Assembly (NCBI RefSeq): GCF_000203815.1
Contig: NW_004457735.1
Coordinates: 682,001 to 746,000 of the forward strand
Length of the DNA: 64,000 nucleotides
Direction: 5' to 3'
Source of the DNA: Cavenderia fasciculata
Lineage: Eukaryota > Evosea > Eumycetozoa > Acytosteliales > Cavenderiaceae
The translations under genes were made by a program, and so were the position numbers. Shown here in pieces: positions 1 to 13,428 of the stretch (its first letter is position 1; each line of letters begins with the position of its first letter). The notes beneath the pieces were generated by a model that saw only the letters and a program-made list of their open reading frames with translations, was not told the DNA's origin and ran no database searches.

Positions 1-871
1 GCTTTTCTCCACCTACAACAAGATGATCATTGCTCACGCTGATTTTGTCGGATCCAACCAACTCCAAAAGATCCGTGTTGCTCTCCGTGGCAAGGGTGCC
101 ATGTTGATGGGTAAGAAGACCCTCGTCCGTAAGTGTGTCAAGTCTGTCATGGAATCCAAGCCAGAGCTCGAATCTTTGATCCCACATCTCAAGTCCAACA
201 CTGCCGTCATCTTTGCCAAGGACTCCCTCAGTGAAATCAAGGAGATCATCAAGAAGATCCGTGTCGGTGCCCCAGCCAAGGCTGGTGTTATCGCCCCACA
301 AGACGTCCACGTCCCAAAGGGTCCAACCGGTCTCGAACCAACCCAAGTCAACTTCTTGCAAGAGCTCAAGATCGCCACCAAGATCAACAGAGGTCAAATC
401 GATATTGAATCTGACATCCATCTCATCAAGACTGGTCAAAAGGTCGGTGCCTCCGAAGCCACCCTCCTCCAAAAGCTCAACATCAAGCCATTCACCTACG
501 GTCTTGAGCCATTGATCGTCTACGACGAAGGAGCCTGTTACTCCCCATCCATCTCTGAAGAGGATCTCATCACCAAGTTCAAGTCTGGTGTTGCCAACAT
601 TGCCGGTATCTCCCTCGCCATCGGATACCCAACCGTTGCCTCTGTCCCACACTCTGTCATGGACGCCTACAAGTCGCTCCTTGCTATTGCTCTCACCACC
701 GAGATCACCTTCCCAGCTGCCGACAAGTTCAAGGCTGCTCTCTCTGCCGCCCCAGTTGCTGCCGCTCCAGTCGCTGCTGCCCCAGCCGCCGCCTCTGCCC
801 CAGCCGCCAAGGTCAAGGAAGAACCAAAGGAAGAGTCTGATGACGATATGGGTATGGGTCTCTTTGACTAA
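1..871 (+). CDS. rplP0: 60S acidic ribosomal protein P0, 5' partial
   Basis: P0 anchors the P1/P2 stalk on the large ribosomal subunit and helps recruit elongation factors. The frame is open from base 2. The residues before the first visible ATG (position 23), LFSTYNK, match the usual P0 N-terminus, so the true start lies about 15-20 codons before the window. Core L10-type motifs are visible: LMGKKTLVRK, RVGAPAKAGV, TKINRGQIDI and GASEATLLQKLNIKPF. An Ala/Pro-rich hinge follows near the end, then the hallmark acidic tail EESDDDMGMGLFD shared by P0, P1 and P2. There is no intron in the visible part. Codons are strongly biased to C-ending and AAG forms, unlike the AT-rich A/B genes downstream, as expected for a highly expressed gene. 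The identification is very secure. Confidence 0.97.
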   Translation, partial: LFSTYNKMIIAHADFVGSNQLQKIRVALRGKGAMLMGKKTLVRKCVKSVMESKPELESLIPHLKSNTAVIFAKDSLSEIKEIIKKIRVGAPAKAGVIAPQDVHVPKGPTGLEPTQVNFLQELKIATKINRGQIDIESDIHLIKTGQKVGASEATLLQKLNIKPFTYGLEPLIVYDEGACYSPSISEEDLITKFKSGVANIAGISLAIGYPTVASVPHSVMDAYKSLLAIALTTEITFPAADKFKAALSAAPVAAAPVAAAPAAASAPAAKVKEEPKEESDDDMGMGLFD

Positions 872-1111
872 ACCAATCAAAAATGATATACATTTAAAAT
901 AAAAAGTTTAAAATAATATCAAAATCAAAAACAAACCAAGTATTTATATCTTTATTTGGGATTTACTTTTTAATTAACTTTTTAATTTACAAAACTTTGA
1001 ATTTGACTTGTGTCATTTTAAAATCGCTCATCATTTTTCATTTGCATTTTGTTTGTTTGTTTGTATTATATATGTATATATAGTTGTGTATATGTATGTA
1101 ATATATAAAGA

Positions 1112-4100
1112 ATGCAAACACAAACAACATTTAGAAGATTTGGTGTTGAAGTATATATAGAAAAGAAGAAAAGGATTGGTTATGAAGATGGTTTAACTAC
1201 AACAACAACAGATGGTGATGATAGTACAACTGCTACTTTAGATGGTGGTTCGAGTGATCCTCAGTCATCAGTTGAACAAGAACCTGGTACAGTGATTGTT
1301 AATACAAAAGGGTTTAGATTATCGGTGAACCCATTCTTCTTTAAGAATAGAGTTGATTTCCAACAACTGACAAGTCCAAAGGTTATATCAGCTGCCAATA
1401 CAACAAATACTGCTACCTCATCGACTCCACAAACATTTATATTGACTGAAGATGCTGGTATACCTAAACCTCTCAATGATACAATATTTGATATCTTTTC
1501 AAGAGCTCAACATCTATCTTCACTACAACATGAAAACTTGTGTCAATTTATTACTGCTCAACCTTCTCAAAAACATCATGGTATGTAACTAACTATACAT
1601 TCATTAAATATATTCTTTACTAATTACATTATATACATCACGTTTAGATCAAATGTTGGTAGTATCAGAGGATTATCAAAATTCTTTAAAATCTGTAATA
1701 GATAATTGTATAAAGTATGTTTGTATATATATATACAATCAAAATGATTAAAAAAGTATAGTTTTACTTATTTACATTCTTTTCAAATTGAAAGAGAGAA
1801 AAAATATATAGAATCAAATCAATTGGGATTGTATTGTTATCAAATATTAAAAGCATTAAGTTATTTACATAGTAATAGAATTACTCATCGTAATCTATCA
1901 ATTGAAAATATTAAATTAAATCAAGAGGTAAATATGATCTATTACTTGTCTTGCCTTGGTTATTAACATTTCTCTTTTATTTTCTTTTAGAACCATGTTA
2001 AACTTGTAAATTATGGATTATATCATTTATCAAAAGAAGGAGAGAATGTATCATTTCCAATTGGTAATCTTTTGAATCTATCACCAGAGTCGATTCTACA
2101 AGCCGATATTATTAAAGGATCGAGTAATCCAAAATGTGATGTGTGGGCATTAGGATGTGTAATGTTGGAAGCATCACTTAAAAGTTGTTTATGGAATGAT
2201 CGTGACCCATCACAATCTTTAAATAGAATATTATATATTTCAAATTTACCTTCAAATCAACAATTTAATTTTACAACTTTAAACTTTGAATCATCTTCTT
2301 CATCCTCTTCATCTATTTCATCATCATATAAATTATTACCACAAATTGAAAAAGAATTACAACAAATGGAAAATAACAATAACAATGATTCGTCGTCGTC
2401 AAATAATAATGATACAAATAGATTATTTAATATTTTTGGGATATTAGAGGAATTGGAAAAGAATCAAGATAATGGATTTGGACGTTTAGATCAAGGTTTG
2501 AGAGATGTCATCAAATATTGTTTAAATCCATCACTTTTATTTAGACCTTTTTCAAAGGATTTATTGGATCATCCCTACTTTAATTCGTTCAAGTCAAATG
2601 ATCCATTCAAGTTGGAGTGGGTTGAGAAACCTTGTGTCAAATCATCTTTATTGCCAGACGACCTTTTTTCAACACTCGAGAGCGAACAATCTCTGGAAAA
2701 GAGACAAGAAGAGTTTGTAATAGAGAGAGAACACTACGATATTTATTCACCGCTAGAGATATTCTATCTTTGGAAGTTGTCAGGTGGCGATTTGGACAAG
2801 GAGTTGGTGACACAGGGTCTAGCGACACCGTCACCGTCGGTGCATAAGCTGCCTCTATTCGTGCCACTACTCAACACGACGATATCAGGTGACAATGTAC
2901 AAGAGATGATGAGGTTGGACAAGGAGAGTAATGGTCTCGTTGCAACCAACCAGCGTGCCGGTGTGAATGGCATCATTCACTCACGTACGACAAGTGTATT
3001 GTATAACTCGGACAGTTGTTCCATCTCGATTGACGGACTGGTTCCGCGCTTTAAAAAGGCGTATCAGACGAGTGACTGGTTATTGCGTGCCGAGCAGGCA
3101 GCTGGTGTCGAGTCGGGTTACTTGTTTTCGGGTACGATCAAGACAAAGAAACGCAGAAAACTCGAGAGCAACATAGAGTACCAGATCGTCAGATTGCGAG
3201 AGTTTCACAGCAGTTTGTACAAGTACCAGTATGGTGACCCGACACAGGCACAGCCGCTGATTGTGCGTCTTGCCAAGTTTGGCATCCCGAGTATATTGCG
3301 TGGCGACATTTGGGCGGCGATCCTAGGTGTCAACGACGCCGAGACAAATGCCGTCTTTAGAGCAATCAATCTCGATCAAAAAGGTCCGAATGACAAGCAG
3401 TTTGAGGTGGATATTCCGCGTTGCCACCAGTACCATCCGCTGCTGTCGAGCAAGAGTGGTCACCACCAATTGTTCCGTGTGCTCAAGGGGTGGTCGCTCC
3501 TCAATATCGATCGTGGGTGTTATTGGCAGGGTATGGATAATGTGGCGTCACCATTTGTCGTGCATAACTTTAGAAATGATGCGCGTGCATTTGGCTGTCT
3601 AAAGTCGTTTGTTGACAAGTACCTCAAGATCCTGTACGTGCCCAATAACTTTGTTGCGCTCAATGAAATGATGCTTATCTACCAGCAGTTGTTGTCATAC
3701 CATGATCCAGAGCTATCTGTGCATTTGCACAATGTACAGCTTGAACCCAACCTCTACGCCATCCCCTGGTTCATCACGGTGTTTTCTCATTTGTTGCCAA
3801 TCGATAAGATCGATGCTCTGTGGGACACTATCCTACTCGGTCCATCTTCGTTGCCATACTTTTTCGCTGTCTCGATCATGACACAATTCCGGTCGATTCT
3901 GATTGGTGGTAATTTAGAGACATGTATCAAGTCATTATCACGTATCCCCGCCTGCGACATTGACCGCTGTGTTGACGACGCACTCGATCGATTCAACAAC
4001 ACACCTCTCTCAACCACCATCACAAAGTATGTAGCTGGTGCAGACTCTGATCTGTGGTGGATGCAAGAGGTGCAATTGGACGATCGAAAAAACGAGATGT

Positions 4101-4678
4101 TTCCACGTATCAATATCCACGATCTCATCAACATGCACAGTGATCATTTAGCAGCTGCTGAAGCTGCCAAAGCAGAAGATAAAAACAAAAAGAATAATAA
4201 TAATAAGAATAATATGACAACAGCAGAAAAGAATAAGAATAAGAATAATAATAGTATAAAGAAGACTGTTAAAGTATTGGATATTAGACCAGCACAACAA
4301 TTCCAACAATGTCATTTCCCACAATCGATCAATATCAACATTTCAATTGTTTTACAACCACAAGCTTCATCCAACAAGACAAAGATACTACAACAATTGG
4401 AGCAGTGTAAGGGTAGTCCCATCGTAGTCATCTCTGCCAAAACACAAAAGGATGAAGAATTAGAGTTTTGTAATACATTGGTCAAGAACAAGTTCCCATA
4501 TGTCACCTTGTTGAATGGTGGTATCGATGCTCTTGAACATGGTGCTCAATCTATTTTAATCATTACTAGTCTTCCTCCATCTTCCAATAACAACAACAAC
4601 AGCAATAATAATACCAATAGTCGTAGTGATCGATCTGATGATCGTAGTCTAAGTGATAGAAGTTTTAGAGGTGATTAA
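1112..4678 (+). CDS. TBCK-like protein: pseudokinase, TBC (Rab-GAP) and rhodanese domains
   Basis: Four exons keep one frame: 1112-1580, 1648-1714, 1762-1927 and 1991-4678, giving 1129 aa (human TBCK is about 890). The N-terminal 300 residues form a kinase fold whose catalytic loop reads HRN instead of HRD and whose DFG position reads NYG, so it is a pseudokinase. SPESI and SDVW-like segments follow (CDVWALG). The TBC domain lies roughly at residues 650-900, with FGIPSILRGDIWAAILG, VDIPRCHQY (arginine-finger region) and YWQGMD (glutamine finger). The last 130 residues, after an Asn/Lys-rich linker, are rhodanese-like (VLDIRPAQQFQQCHFPQSIN) without a clear active-site Cys. TBCK-family proteins are linked to endolysosomal and mTOR-related trafficking. 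Asn- and Ser-rich inserts are typical of dictyostelids. The start is the first ATG of the open frame. Confidence 0.9.
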
Positions 4679-4718
4679 AAATAAATAAATAAACAATAAT
4701 AATAATAATAATTTTTTA

Positions 4719-6793
4719 TTAAATTGAAGTTGAAGTTGAAGTAGAAGTTGATGATGTAGAAGTTGAAGCAGTTGATACAGTTTGTTGTAAAACAAGACTC
4801 TTTCTTTTTGATTCAGGTCGCATGAAACCTAATCTTACAAATTGGTGTCTCCAAATCTCCAAAAACTTTGAGTTTAGTGAATACAAGAGACAAAGTAATC
4901 CATAAATGTAAACAGAGAATACAAAGAATCCATAGTTTCCTAGAGACGGGCCTTGAGTGACAACACAATCATCTGGATTACTACCATTCTTTTCAGCGTA
5001 CAAGATACAATTAAAGTATTCAACCAATGCATCAGACTCTGGTGGAGTAGTTTCAAATTTCATCACTCTATTATTAATTAAATTGTATAAAAAGATGGCA
5101 TAGAATACTAAATTATAGTAAAGTGGTGCTGCTTGAGAATAAACTACTTTTCTAATTATACTTTCTTGTACATTTGCTTGTTTTGTTAACTAAATAAATA
5201 ATATATAAAATATTAAATATTATATAAACTATTTTAGATTATATTTGTTTTACAAAATTATACATACTTTTACAATACCATAAATAGTCCAAACAATCAT
5301 AATAGTTGCCAATCCAATACAAACTCCTATTGGTCCCCAAAATAATCCATCAACTACTCCATCAACTGATGGCCAACATCTATAGATTAAGAAAATAAAA
5401 AGATAGAGGAGAAATAATAAAAAAGAAAGAAAAAAGGAACATAAATGATAAAAATACATACATAACATTATCATTTTGAGAAATATATATTTACCTTTAA
5501 CTGTAATAATTACAGTCATTATAATTGTTAAAATAGTTGATCCAATTACAAAATGTAATATTTTTAGTTGTCTAACTATAAAAATTAAATAAATATATGT
5601 TTGATTGAAATATTAATATAATATGAATAATATATATATATATATTTCTAGAATGAATTACAAACTTTTCATTAATACACATAAAAGATCAAATAATAAA
5701 AATAACCACCAGAATACAGTGTTGATGGTAAAGGCATAATATATTATACCAGATGCCATACAAGTTGGATCGTGATAAGTTGCATATCTACCAGGTTCAG
5801 GACACATGTTTTCTCTTGACCCACCACCAAATGTTATGAGGACACCAGCTAGAGACCTAAGAAAAATACTGTTAAATTGACCACAGAGAATTGTTTCATA
5901 GTTTGTTCGATTTGGATTTAAAATACCATAAGTAATGAGCATGAATAGACTAGCCAAGGCTGATATAACAGAAACAGAGTCTAATAGATTGTAAAATGTG
6001 GTCCACTGACTTTGTTTAAATATAGGTCCTGGGCATCCAATGAGACAATCTGATATGTTGGTTATATAGGCATAACCTCGATTAAGATCATCACTTCTAC
6101 TAGTAAGAGATGAGTTTCTGTAGACTAGAGGGTGTGGACAAAATGTATTTAAATTGTCAACTGGTGGCAAATCAATATTGAGTGATGGGTCTGTAGAGTC
6201 ATAACACTCAAGTTGAAAGGATGAAATACCACCAAATTCTATCAAGTTATAGTTGGATACAGAGTTATTAGGTGGGTAGGTTGGCAACGTAGACGTCTGA
6301 TTCAAATTTTGAGCACAATCATAATAAGTTGAAGCACCACACATATTTATACTTTGTTGACAACTTTCTCTACATGTTCTTTTTGGGATTGATATTGAAT
6401 ACATGGAGAAAAAAACTAATCAATAAAATAAAAAATAAAAAGTTAATAATATAATTATTTTTTCGATGTGTTTGTACATACAAATGAACAAAGAGTTCTA
6501 AATGATTCTTGAGTTTTACAAGAATCACCTCCAATGGTTGATAGGATGTCATAATAGTATGAGGCATTTTGAAGCATTTCTTGTTGATTGCTGGTTGATG
6601 GTACATAGACTGATCTGTTGTAATGGGTGATATAGGGTGCACAAATGGTTAGGCCTACCAGATCGCCTATATACACTTGACATTGTGCACCTGGGTCTAC
6701 TGAATAATCATAAAATGGTTGACTTTGAATCAAAGGAATGATTGATACAATTAAAATAAAAAGGAGGGATATCGTAGGTGGTGGAGGTACCAT
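4719..6793 (-). CDS. Frizzled/Smoothened-like seven-pass receptor
   Basis: This is a five-exon minus-strand gene of about 588 aa. The inferred exons are 6793-6478, 6415-5666, 5575-5458, 5379-5268 and 5189-4719. The middle donors were chosen to keep the frame and could shift by a few codons. The start gives a signal peptide (MVPPPPTISLLFILIVSI). A Cys-rich Frizzled-type domain follows (CQVYIGDLVGLTICAPY, then KRTCRESCQQSINMCG), then several hydrophobic membrane segments including WGPIGVCIGLATIMIVW. Before the last segment is the AEKNGSNPDDC loop, and after it a short cytoplasmic tail that ends in a Ser/Thr repeat. This fits the dictyostelid fsl family of orphan receptors at the plasma membrane. 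I do not see a KTxxxW Dishevelled-binding motif. A CT-dinucleotide run lies immediately before the ATG. The 3' end faces the TBCK-like gene with 40 bp between them. Confidence 0.82.
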
Positions 6794-6810
6794 CTCTCTC
6801 TCTCTCTCTC
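6793..6810. repeat. CT dinucleotide run at receptor start
   Basis: A run of CT repeats directly abuts the start codon of the Frizzled-like gene. On the coding strand it is a GA run in the 5' leader. Such runs can influence transcription start choice, but nothing more can be said from sequence. Confidence 0.6.
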
Positions 6811-6879
6811 GGTCTTCTCTTTTTATTTTTTTTTCGATACAAGGTTGGAGGTTGATGTGATGAATGATTGGATTACATT

Positions 6880-7275
6880 TCCACAAAGCTTGTAATAGCT
6901 TCTTCCAAAGCAGTACTGCAAAAAAATAAAAATAAACAAGATATTTGAGGTGGATCGAAAAAAGGTGCCAGCATTGCATCAGGCAACCTCCTCTTGGATA
7001 TTGGCCAACAAGATATCTTGTTTCATGCAGGTGAAACTATGGCACTTTGAGATGAGAGAGCAAAACAGCGGTCTCTTGATAATAATGTCGCAACTCGGCC
7101 TGGTGCATGACCATTGTGCCATAGTTTGGATAGCATTGTTGCCTTCTTTGGACAAGACCTGTCTTATCAATAAATGAAACACTATTAACACAGTTTATAT
7201 ATTTCTTCTCTATATATGTATGATTACTTATATCTTTGAATCGATGATGAACTTCATCAACACACTCCAAGAGTT
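6880..7275 (-). pseudogene. 5'-truncated remnant of a small intron-containing gene
   Basis: Minus-strand coding-like text lies upstream of the receptor gene. A piece encoding ECVDEVHHRFKDI ends at a donor near 7233. A second piece after an AG near 7194 shows two competing open frames (RRQQCYPNYGTMVMHQAEL and KQDILLANIQEEVA). A last short piece follows an acceptor near 6917. No ATG precedes the first piece, and the sequence changes abruptly into the upstream region of family A copy A1. I read it as a small gene whose 5' end was lost when the A/B cluster formed. The product is not recognised; Cys residues suggest but do not establish a small mitochondrial or secreted protein. Confidence 0.35.
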
Positions 7276-7352
7276 TTTTAGTTTAATTTATTTTATTTTT
7301 TCAAGATAAAAAGTAATTAGTAAATTATTTCTTTTTTAATCACAGTACTTAA

Positions 7353-10337
7353 ATGACACCACTCTCTGAACTTCAACTTGAAGATGCACCAACAGTTAAA
7401 AGATTCTATGGTATTCTAGAGATGGTATCATCCCCACTTGCCAGACCACTTTGCTTCACACTTCGATCAAATGGTAACACTAGAATAACAACTCAAGACC
7501 CTTCATCCATAGAATGTATACGACAACGAGCCGATCAAGTCATACTAGACATTACTTATAAACTATGTAATTTGGAGCGTAATACTGCTGCTCCAGATGA
7601 TGATGATGATCTTGTATGTATTATATTGTATATATTGAGAGTTGAATCACAGTTGTAGTTGGAATTAAGAGTTGATACTTATACTCTTGATTGTTTATAT
7701 TATAGATATACGATAAAGATAATACTCATCCTTCAACAGCATTGATTCAATTACTTTTGATCAAATCGCCTAATGGTACTGATAATGACAAGTGTCTGTT
7801 TCATCATCTATCATATGAAACAAAGAAACATATGCACCAACTTGTACTCAATCATATCAAACAATTAAAGAAATTTGTAAACTATGAAATGGGTTTAATT
7901 CAATTAATGCTATCAAACCATTGTATGTTTATATAAATATTATGATGATAGATATCATTTGATTACATTGATAGACTAACTGACCTTTTACAAAGCAGAT
8001 AATAATGATGAAGATATTTATTTATTTATTATTCAAACATTTAAATGGTTCAATGTTTGGTTTAATGAAAAGAGGGTCAATGATTGGAACAACAATGAAC
8101 AATCTTTATATGGCCCATTGATTCTAATCATTTTACATGGTATCTTAAAAATGAATCATTATGATGCACACATTAGAGATAAATATTCGAATGTGATATA
8201 CAATACTCTGGATACTGTATTTCGTGCATATAACCATCGCCATATATCCACAAGTGTTTGTAAGGACAAACCTATTTATATGTTTGTATTGGTGCTCAAA
8301 CAATATAGTTTTCAAGATCATAGAGGTAAAGATTTAAAAAGGTCGATTTTACAGACCGCATCCCGTAGACTTTCATTGAGTGAATGGGATAGTCCGACTG
8401 GCTGTGAAATTTTCAAGGAGTATATTAAAATGATATTCTTGGATGCCCACAATGATGATTATTTCATACCACCACAACTACCTAGTGACCATATGAATGT
8501 GAAAAAATGGAAAAAGGATCCTCAAGAAAGAGAAATCATTACCAATCAAATTCGGTCATTTACAGTGACTCACCATCAACAAGTATTATCCATTCTATTC
8601 GAACATTTCAAGCAATACCTAACACAAACATCATGGAAGGATAAATTAATAGTTCTCAAATTATTAAATATGTTTAATTACAATAATATGGATTATAAAA
8701 AAGGAGAGGATTGTAAATGGAAAACATATTTTAGTATTGATTTTTTAAAAACGTATGAATATAATGTAAATCAATCAATATAAAAGACGATGATCATATT
8801 TCTAACAAACCACTGTTATTATTATCATTTTTAAAATTTAGAGTTATATCAGAAACATTAAAAGAGGATAATGTACTTGTTCAATGTGAATTGGTCGAAT
8901 TTATTAAACAATTCTGTTCGATCCCTTACTATCTTGATATGATTGTCGATAGTATAGAGTTTAGAGATATTATCAAAGAAGCTTTTAATCACATCATCAT
9001 CAATCAAGCTTCCCCATATCCTCGTTTGTTATACTTTCTCATCAAGGCTTGCGATCCTTGTAATTATCGTTTGGGACAACAGATTAAACGAATATTTAAA
9101 ACTGAACCATTTTGGCAAGAATATATTGTCAATCTTGTTTTAAAGTCGGTTCAATCAAATCACAAGGTTGTGATCAATGATGCTCTAAGCTTCATTACAG
9201 AATATCCCATTCCCCAGTTTACAGTAGGTTATATATTATATCAACCAACATTGACACCTCCCCATTCTATTTATTAATCATCAATACAATATTCTATTCT
9301 ATTTATTTTTTTAGAGTTTAAAAGCATTATCAACAACAATCATTACATTATTGGATCGTTTTAAAAATGATAAAGACATTTTAGATCATGTAATTAGATT
9401 TTTTAATCATACTCACCGACTTGGGCTCAAAGAGATCAATCAATTAATTCAACGAATATTATTTTCAAAACAACAACAATATCAACCAGATCAAATCAAT
9501 CGATTTGTGAATGTATATCTTATTGAATGGATATGTAGAGTTGAAAAGAAATTTTCAATCTATTTACCATCAGTCATGAAAAGAATAATAATTGATCAAC
9601 CAATCACAATCGATTTTTGGATAGACGGTCTTTTAAGCTTGTACCAACAATCAAGTAAAGTAACAAACAGATACATTCAACATTTAATTACACCTATTAT
9701 CCAACTGTACACCAACACACCAACAACATATGACAAAAAAATAACAATGATTGCACAGTTATTGAATATCCTATTCAAAAGAACAGTGGAATACAAAGGA
9801 ATACATCACCAAGGATGCACACAATTCCTTCAACAACTATTCGATACTTATACAGGACCACCACAATTCAGAACCCACTTGGGAGTGATTACTGAAATGG
9901 TCCAACAAATTATAGATGCAGGAGGAAACATTACAACCGATCAAATATCGCAAATCATCGATTTGATCGTACAAACAGCGAACCAAAAGGATCGTGATTA
10001 CTATTCAGAGATTGGCCAGTTGATAAAGATATTAGTTTCAATGGACGATCAATGGAACACCATTGCAATGATATCATCCCGTGTGATTGATATGGTTGTA
10101 GATTGGATCAATCAAAATATGGAGCTAGGGAACGAATCATTTCATTCAGCTGCTGAGTTGGTCGTAGATTTCTATGATCAAATCAATATTATACCACCAA
10201 GCATAACAATATCACCAACAACAGAAAAGATATCATATTCTGAATGGATTGATAGATTGATATTGGTGTTTCATAGTTATTACCATAGAGATATCATCAA
10301 GAAATTAAAACAATTAAAAAAAAAGAAAATAAATTAA
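7353..10337 (+). CDS. Family A copy A1: unknown helix-rich protein, complete
   Basis: Five exons with clean GT-AG introns: 7353-7613, 7706-7922, 7999-8752, 8842-9223 and 9315-10337, giving 878 aa. The intron phases (0, 1, 2, 0) are shared by every complete copy in the window, which supports the model strongly. The protein has no signal peptide or membrane segment and is mostly predicted-helix-like text rich in Ile, Gln, Asn and Lys. Conserved blocks include RADQVILDITYKLCN (exon 1), LSYETKKHMH (exon 2), HYDAHIRDKY and KQYSFQDHRGKDLKR (exon 3), LVLKSVQSNHK (exon 4), and RTVEYKGIHHQ and GGNITTDQ (exon 5). An alpha-solenoid fold is possible but unproven. A1 belongs to the subfamily that starts MTP and has FYGILE. 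No function can be assigned. It lies at the left edge of the A/B cluster and faces pseudogene A2 tail to tail. Confidence 0.8.
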
Positions 10338-10446
10338 AAGAGAAAATAAAGTAATTAATTAACTGTACCAGTTATACCGGTAATTAGATATTTTTATTTA
10401 TCATTTGTTTGTTTTCACCAGTGAATCAATCTTTGGTAATATTTAT

Positions 10447-13428
10447 TTATTTATTTATTTTTATTAATTTTTCTTTTATTTGTTTTAATTCCTTGGTGAG
10501 ATCTCTTGGGCTATAACTCGTGTTCTTTTCAAGTGCCACCATCAATCTATCAATCCATTCAGAATATGATATCTCCTCTGTTGGTGACATTGTAATGCTT
10601 AATGGAAAAATATTTAGTTCATCATAGAAATCAATGACCAACTCGACTTTTGAAGGCAGTCGCTTTTTGTTGATCCCATATTTTGATTGATCCAATCGAT
10701 AACCCTATCAATCACATGGAATGATATCATTTCAATTGTGTTCCATTGGTCGTCCATTGAAACTAGTGTCTTTACCAAAATGTCAATCTCTGGTAATTCA
10801 TCCCAGCTCCTGCGAAATTCAAGATATGTGCTAATAGTATAATGTTGTGCTTGTACTATCAAATCGATGATTTGTAATATTTGATCGGTTGTAATGTTTC
10901 CTCGTCTAAGTATTATTTGTTCGACCATTTTAGTGGCCGCAGCCAAATGGTATCTGAGAAGCTCTAGTACATCTGGATCAGTTCGAGATAGATCATAGGG
11001 TATTGCTTCAGCCAATGAATCGAGTATTTGTTGAAATAGTAGAGTAGATTCTTGGTGGTGTATTCCTTTGTATTCAACTGTTCTTGTGAATAGGAGGCTC
11101 AATAATTTTGAGGCCTTTGCCTTTTCTGTTGTGTGGGTATATGTTGTTGGGCTGGCGTGTAGTTGGATCATGGGTGTGATTAAATGTTGAATGTATTGAT
11201 TTGTTGTTTTATGTGGTTGTTTGTACATTTTTACAAGACTGTCGATACAAAAATATCTATCGATTGGTTGATCAAGAAGTAATATTTTCATGGCTGATGG
11301 TAAATAGATTGACAAGTTATTTACTGATTTACCTATCCACTGAATAAGATATACACTCACAAAGTTATCGATTTGATCTGGTTGATATTGTTTTGAAAAT
11401 AATATTCGTTGAACTAATTGATTGATCTCTTTGAATCCAAGTTGAACGATAATACGATCAAAAAATTCAAGGACATGCTCTAAAATATTATCGTCATTTT
11501 GAAAACGATCCAATAACCCAATGATCGCTGTTGATAATGCTTTTAAACTCTAAATTAAAATAAATAAAATATTGATGATTAATAAATAGAAATAAAGGGG
11601 AACCACTTCACTTATATTGTACCTACTGTAAATTGAGGAATGTGATGGTATGTGAATGTGTATACAAAAGATATAGCAGAATCTATAACCTCCCAATGAT
11701 TTGATTGAACCGACTTTAGAGTGAGGTTGACAATACATTCTTGCCAAAGAAGCTCTGTAGGAAATAATTTTTTCAACATTTCGGATGCAAATTGATTGTG
11801 ATTACGACGATCTTCACAGACCTTGATTAGAGAGGATAATAAACGAGGATATGGGGAAGCTTGATTGATGATGTGATTAAAAACCTCTTTGATGATATCT
11901 GGAAACTCTATATTATTGACAAACATTTTAATGTAGTAGGGCATATTACAGAATTGGTAAATAAATTCCAATAATTCACATTGAACAAGTTCATTATCCT
12001 CTTTTAAAGATTCTGATATAACTCTATTTTTAAAATAATAATAATTATTGTTGTTAGAATAGATCAGTCTGTATATTCGTTGATTTACATACGTTTTGAG
12101 AAGATCAATACTAAAATATGTTTTCCAATCCTTATATACGTGATCAAACATATTTAATAATTTGAGAACTATTAATTTATCCTTCCATGATGTTTGTGTT
12201 AGGCATCGGTTGAAATGTTCAAATAGAATAGATAATACTTGATGCTGAGTCGCTTTAAAAGATCGAATTTTCTTGGCGATTATTGGCTTTTCATACTCGA
12301 TGTCACTATACTCTTCCGAGTCAAAGACATTGTCGTAAAAGAGTGGGTTATTCCAGTCTTCCGCATCCATATAGTCATTGGGTTGTTGTGGTATGAAATA
12401 ACCATCATTGTGAGCATCCAAGAATATCGTTTTAATATACTCTTTAAAAAGTCACAAGAAATTTGATTGGTCCATTCAGTATCGGAAAGTTCAAGGAATA
12501 CTGTCTGTGAAATCATCCTTTTTAATTCTTTACCTCTTTGATCTTGAAAACTATACTCTTTGAGCACCAATAAAAACATATAAACGGGTTTGTCTCTACA
12601 AACACTTTTGGATATATTGGGGTCCTTATAGACACCAAATATAGTATCCAAAGTATCATATATGACATCCAAATATTTGTCTCTAATGTGTGCATCATAG
12701 TTATTCATTCTAATAATACCATCTAAAATGAATGGAATCATTGCACCGTAATTCCTTTTTTCATCAAACAAAGTATTAAACCAATTAAATGTTTGAATAA
12801 TAAATAAATAAATATCTTCATCATTATCTGTTGTTAGAAGAGGTCAGTCAATATTTTTGTCAAATCAATGATACATCATCATATTTATATAAACATACAT
12901 TGGTTTGATAGCATTAATTGAATTAATTCCATTTCGTGGTGAACAAACTCCTTTAATTGTTTGATATGCTCGAGTATGATTTCATGCATATGTTTCTTTG
13001 TTTCATATGATAGATGATGAAACAGACACTTGTCATTCTCAGTGCCATCGGGTAATTGAATAAATAGCAAATAAATCAATGCTAGTGAAGGATGTAGGCT
13101 TTGCTTTTGATCGTATATCTGTAAATAAACAAACAAGGTGTATGAGTATACATAATAATAATAATGAATAATTTGCAATACATACGAGATCATCACCATC
13201 ATCTGAAGCAATATTACACTCCAAATTGCATACTCTATAAACAATGTCGAGTATGACTTGATCGGCTCGTTGTTGCAGATGCTTCATAACTGAGAGGTCT
13301 CGACAAGATAATGTCACATTGGTATTCGATCCAAGTGAGAAGACGAATGGCCCATTTAACAACTTCTGTATAGAATCAGTAAATTCAACAGTCTTTGATT
13401 CAAGGAGTTCATTAGAAGATGCTGTCAT
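10447..13428 (-). pseudogene. Family A copy A2, frame-broken
   Basis: A2 keeps all five exon blocks and splice sites of the A4/A7/A8 subfamily, in order on the minus strand. The third and fifth exons are each split between two frames, so about two frame breaks make it a probable pseudogene. The start aligned with the other copies is MTASSNELLESKT. It is very close in sequence to A4 and A8, so it broke recently. It is divergent from the B1 fragment across the shared upstream region. Beyond its 3' end, near 10405-10440, lies a partial copy of the flanking motif seen after A4 and A7. RNA editing or sequencing error cannot be excluded. Confidence 0.75.

Noticed and set aside
34-387. Minus-strand 117-codon frame in the P0 gene
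   Set aside because: It is a shadow of the strongly biased P0 codons.
2632-3602. Several Arg-rich frames inside the TBCK-like gene
   Set aside because: They overlap the conserved TBC domain in other frames and have no protein-like features.
6950-7177. Plus-strand 75-codon frame near the receptor promoter
   Set aside because: The opposite strand has the more protein-like exons with splice signals; the plus frame has no features.
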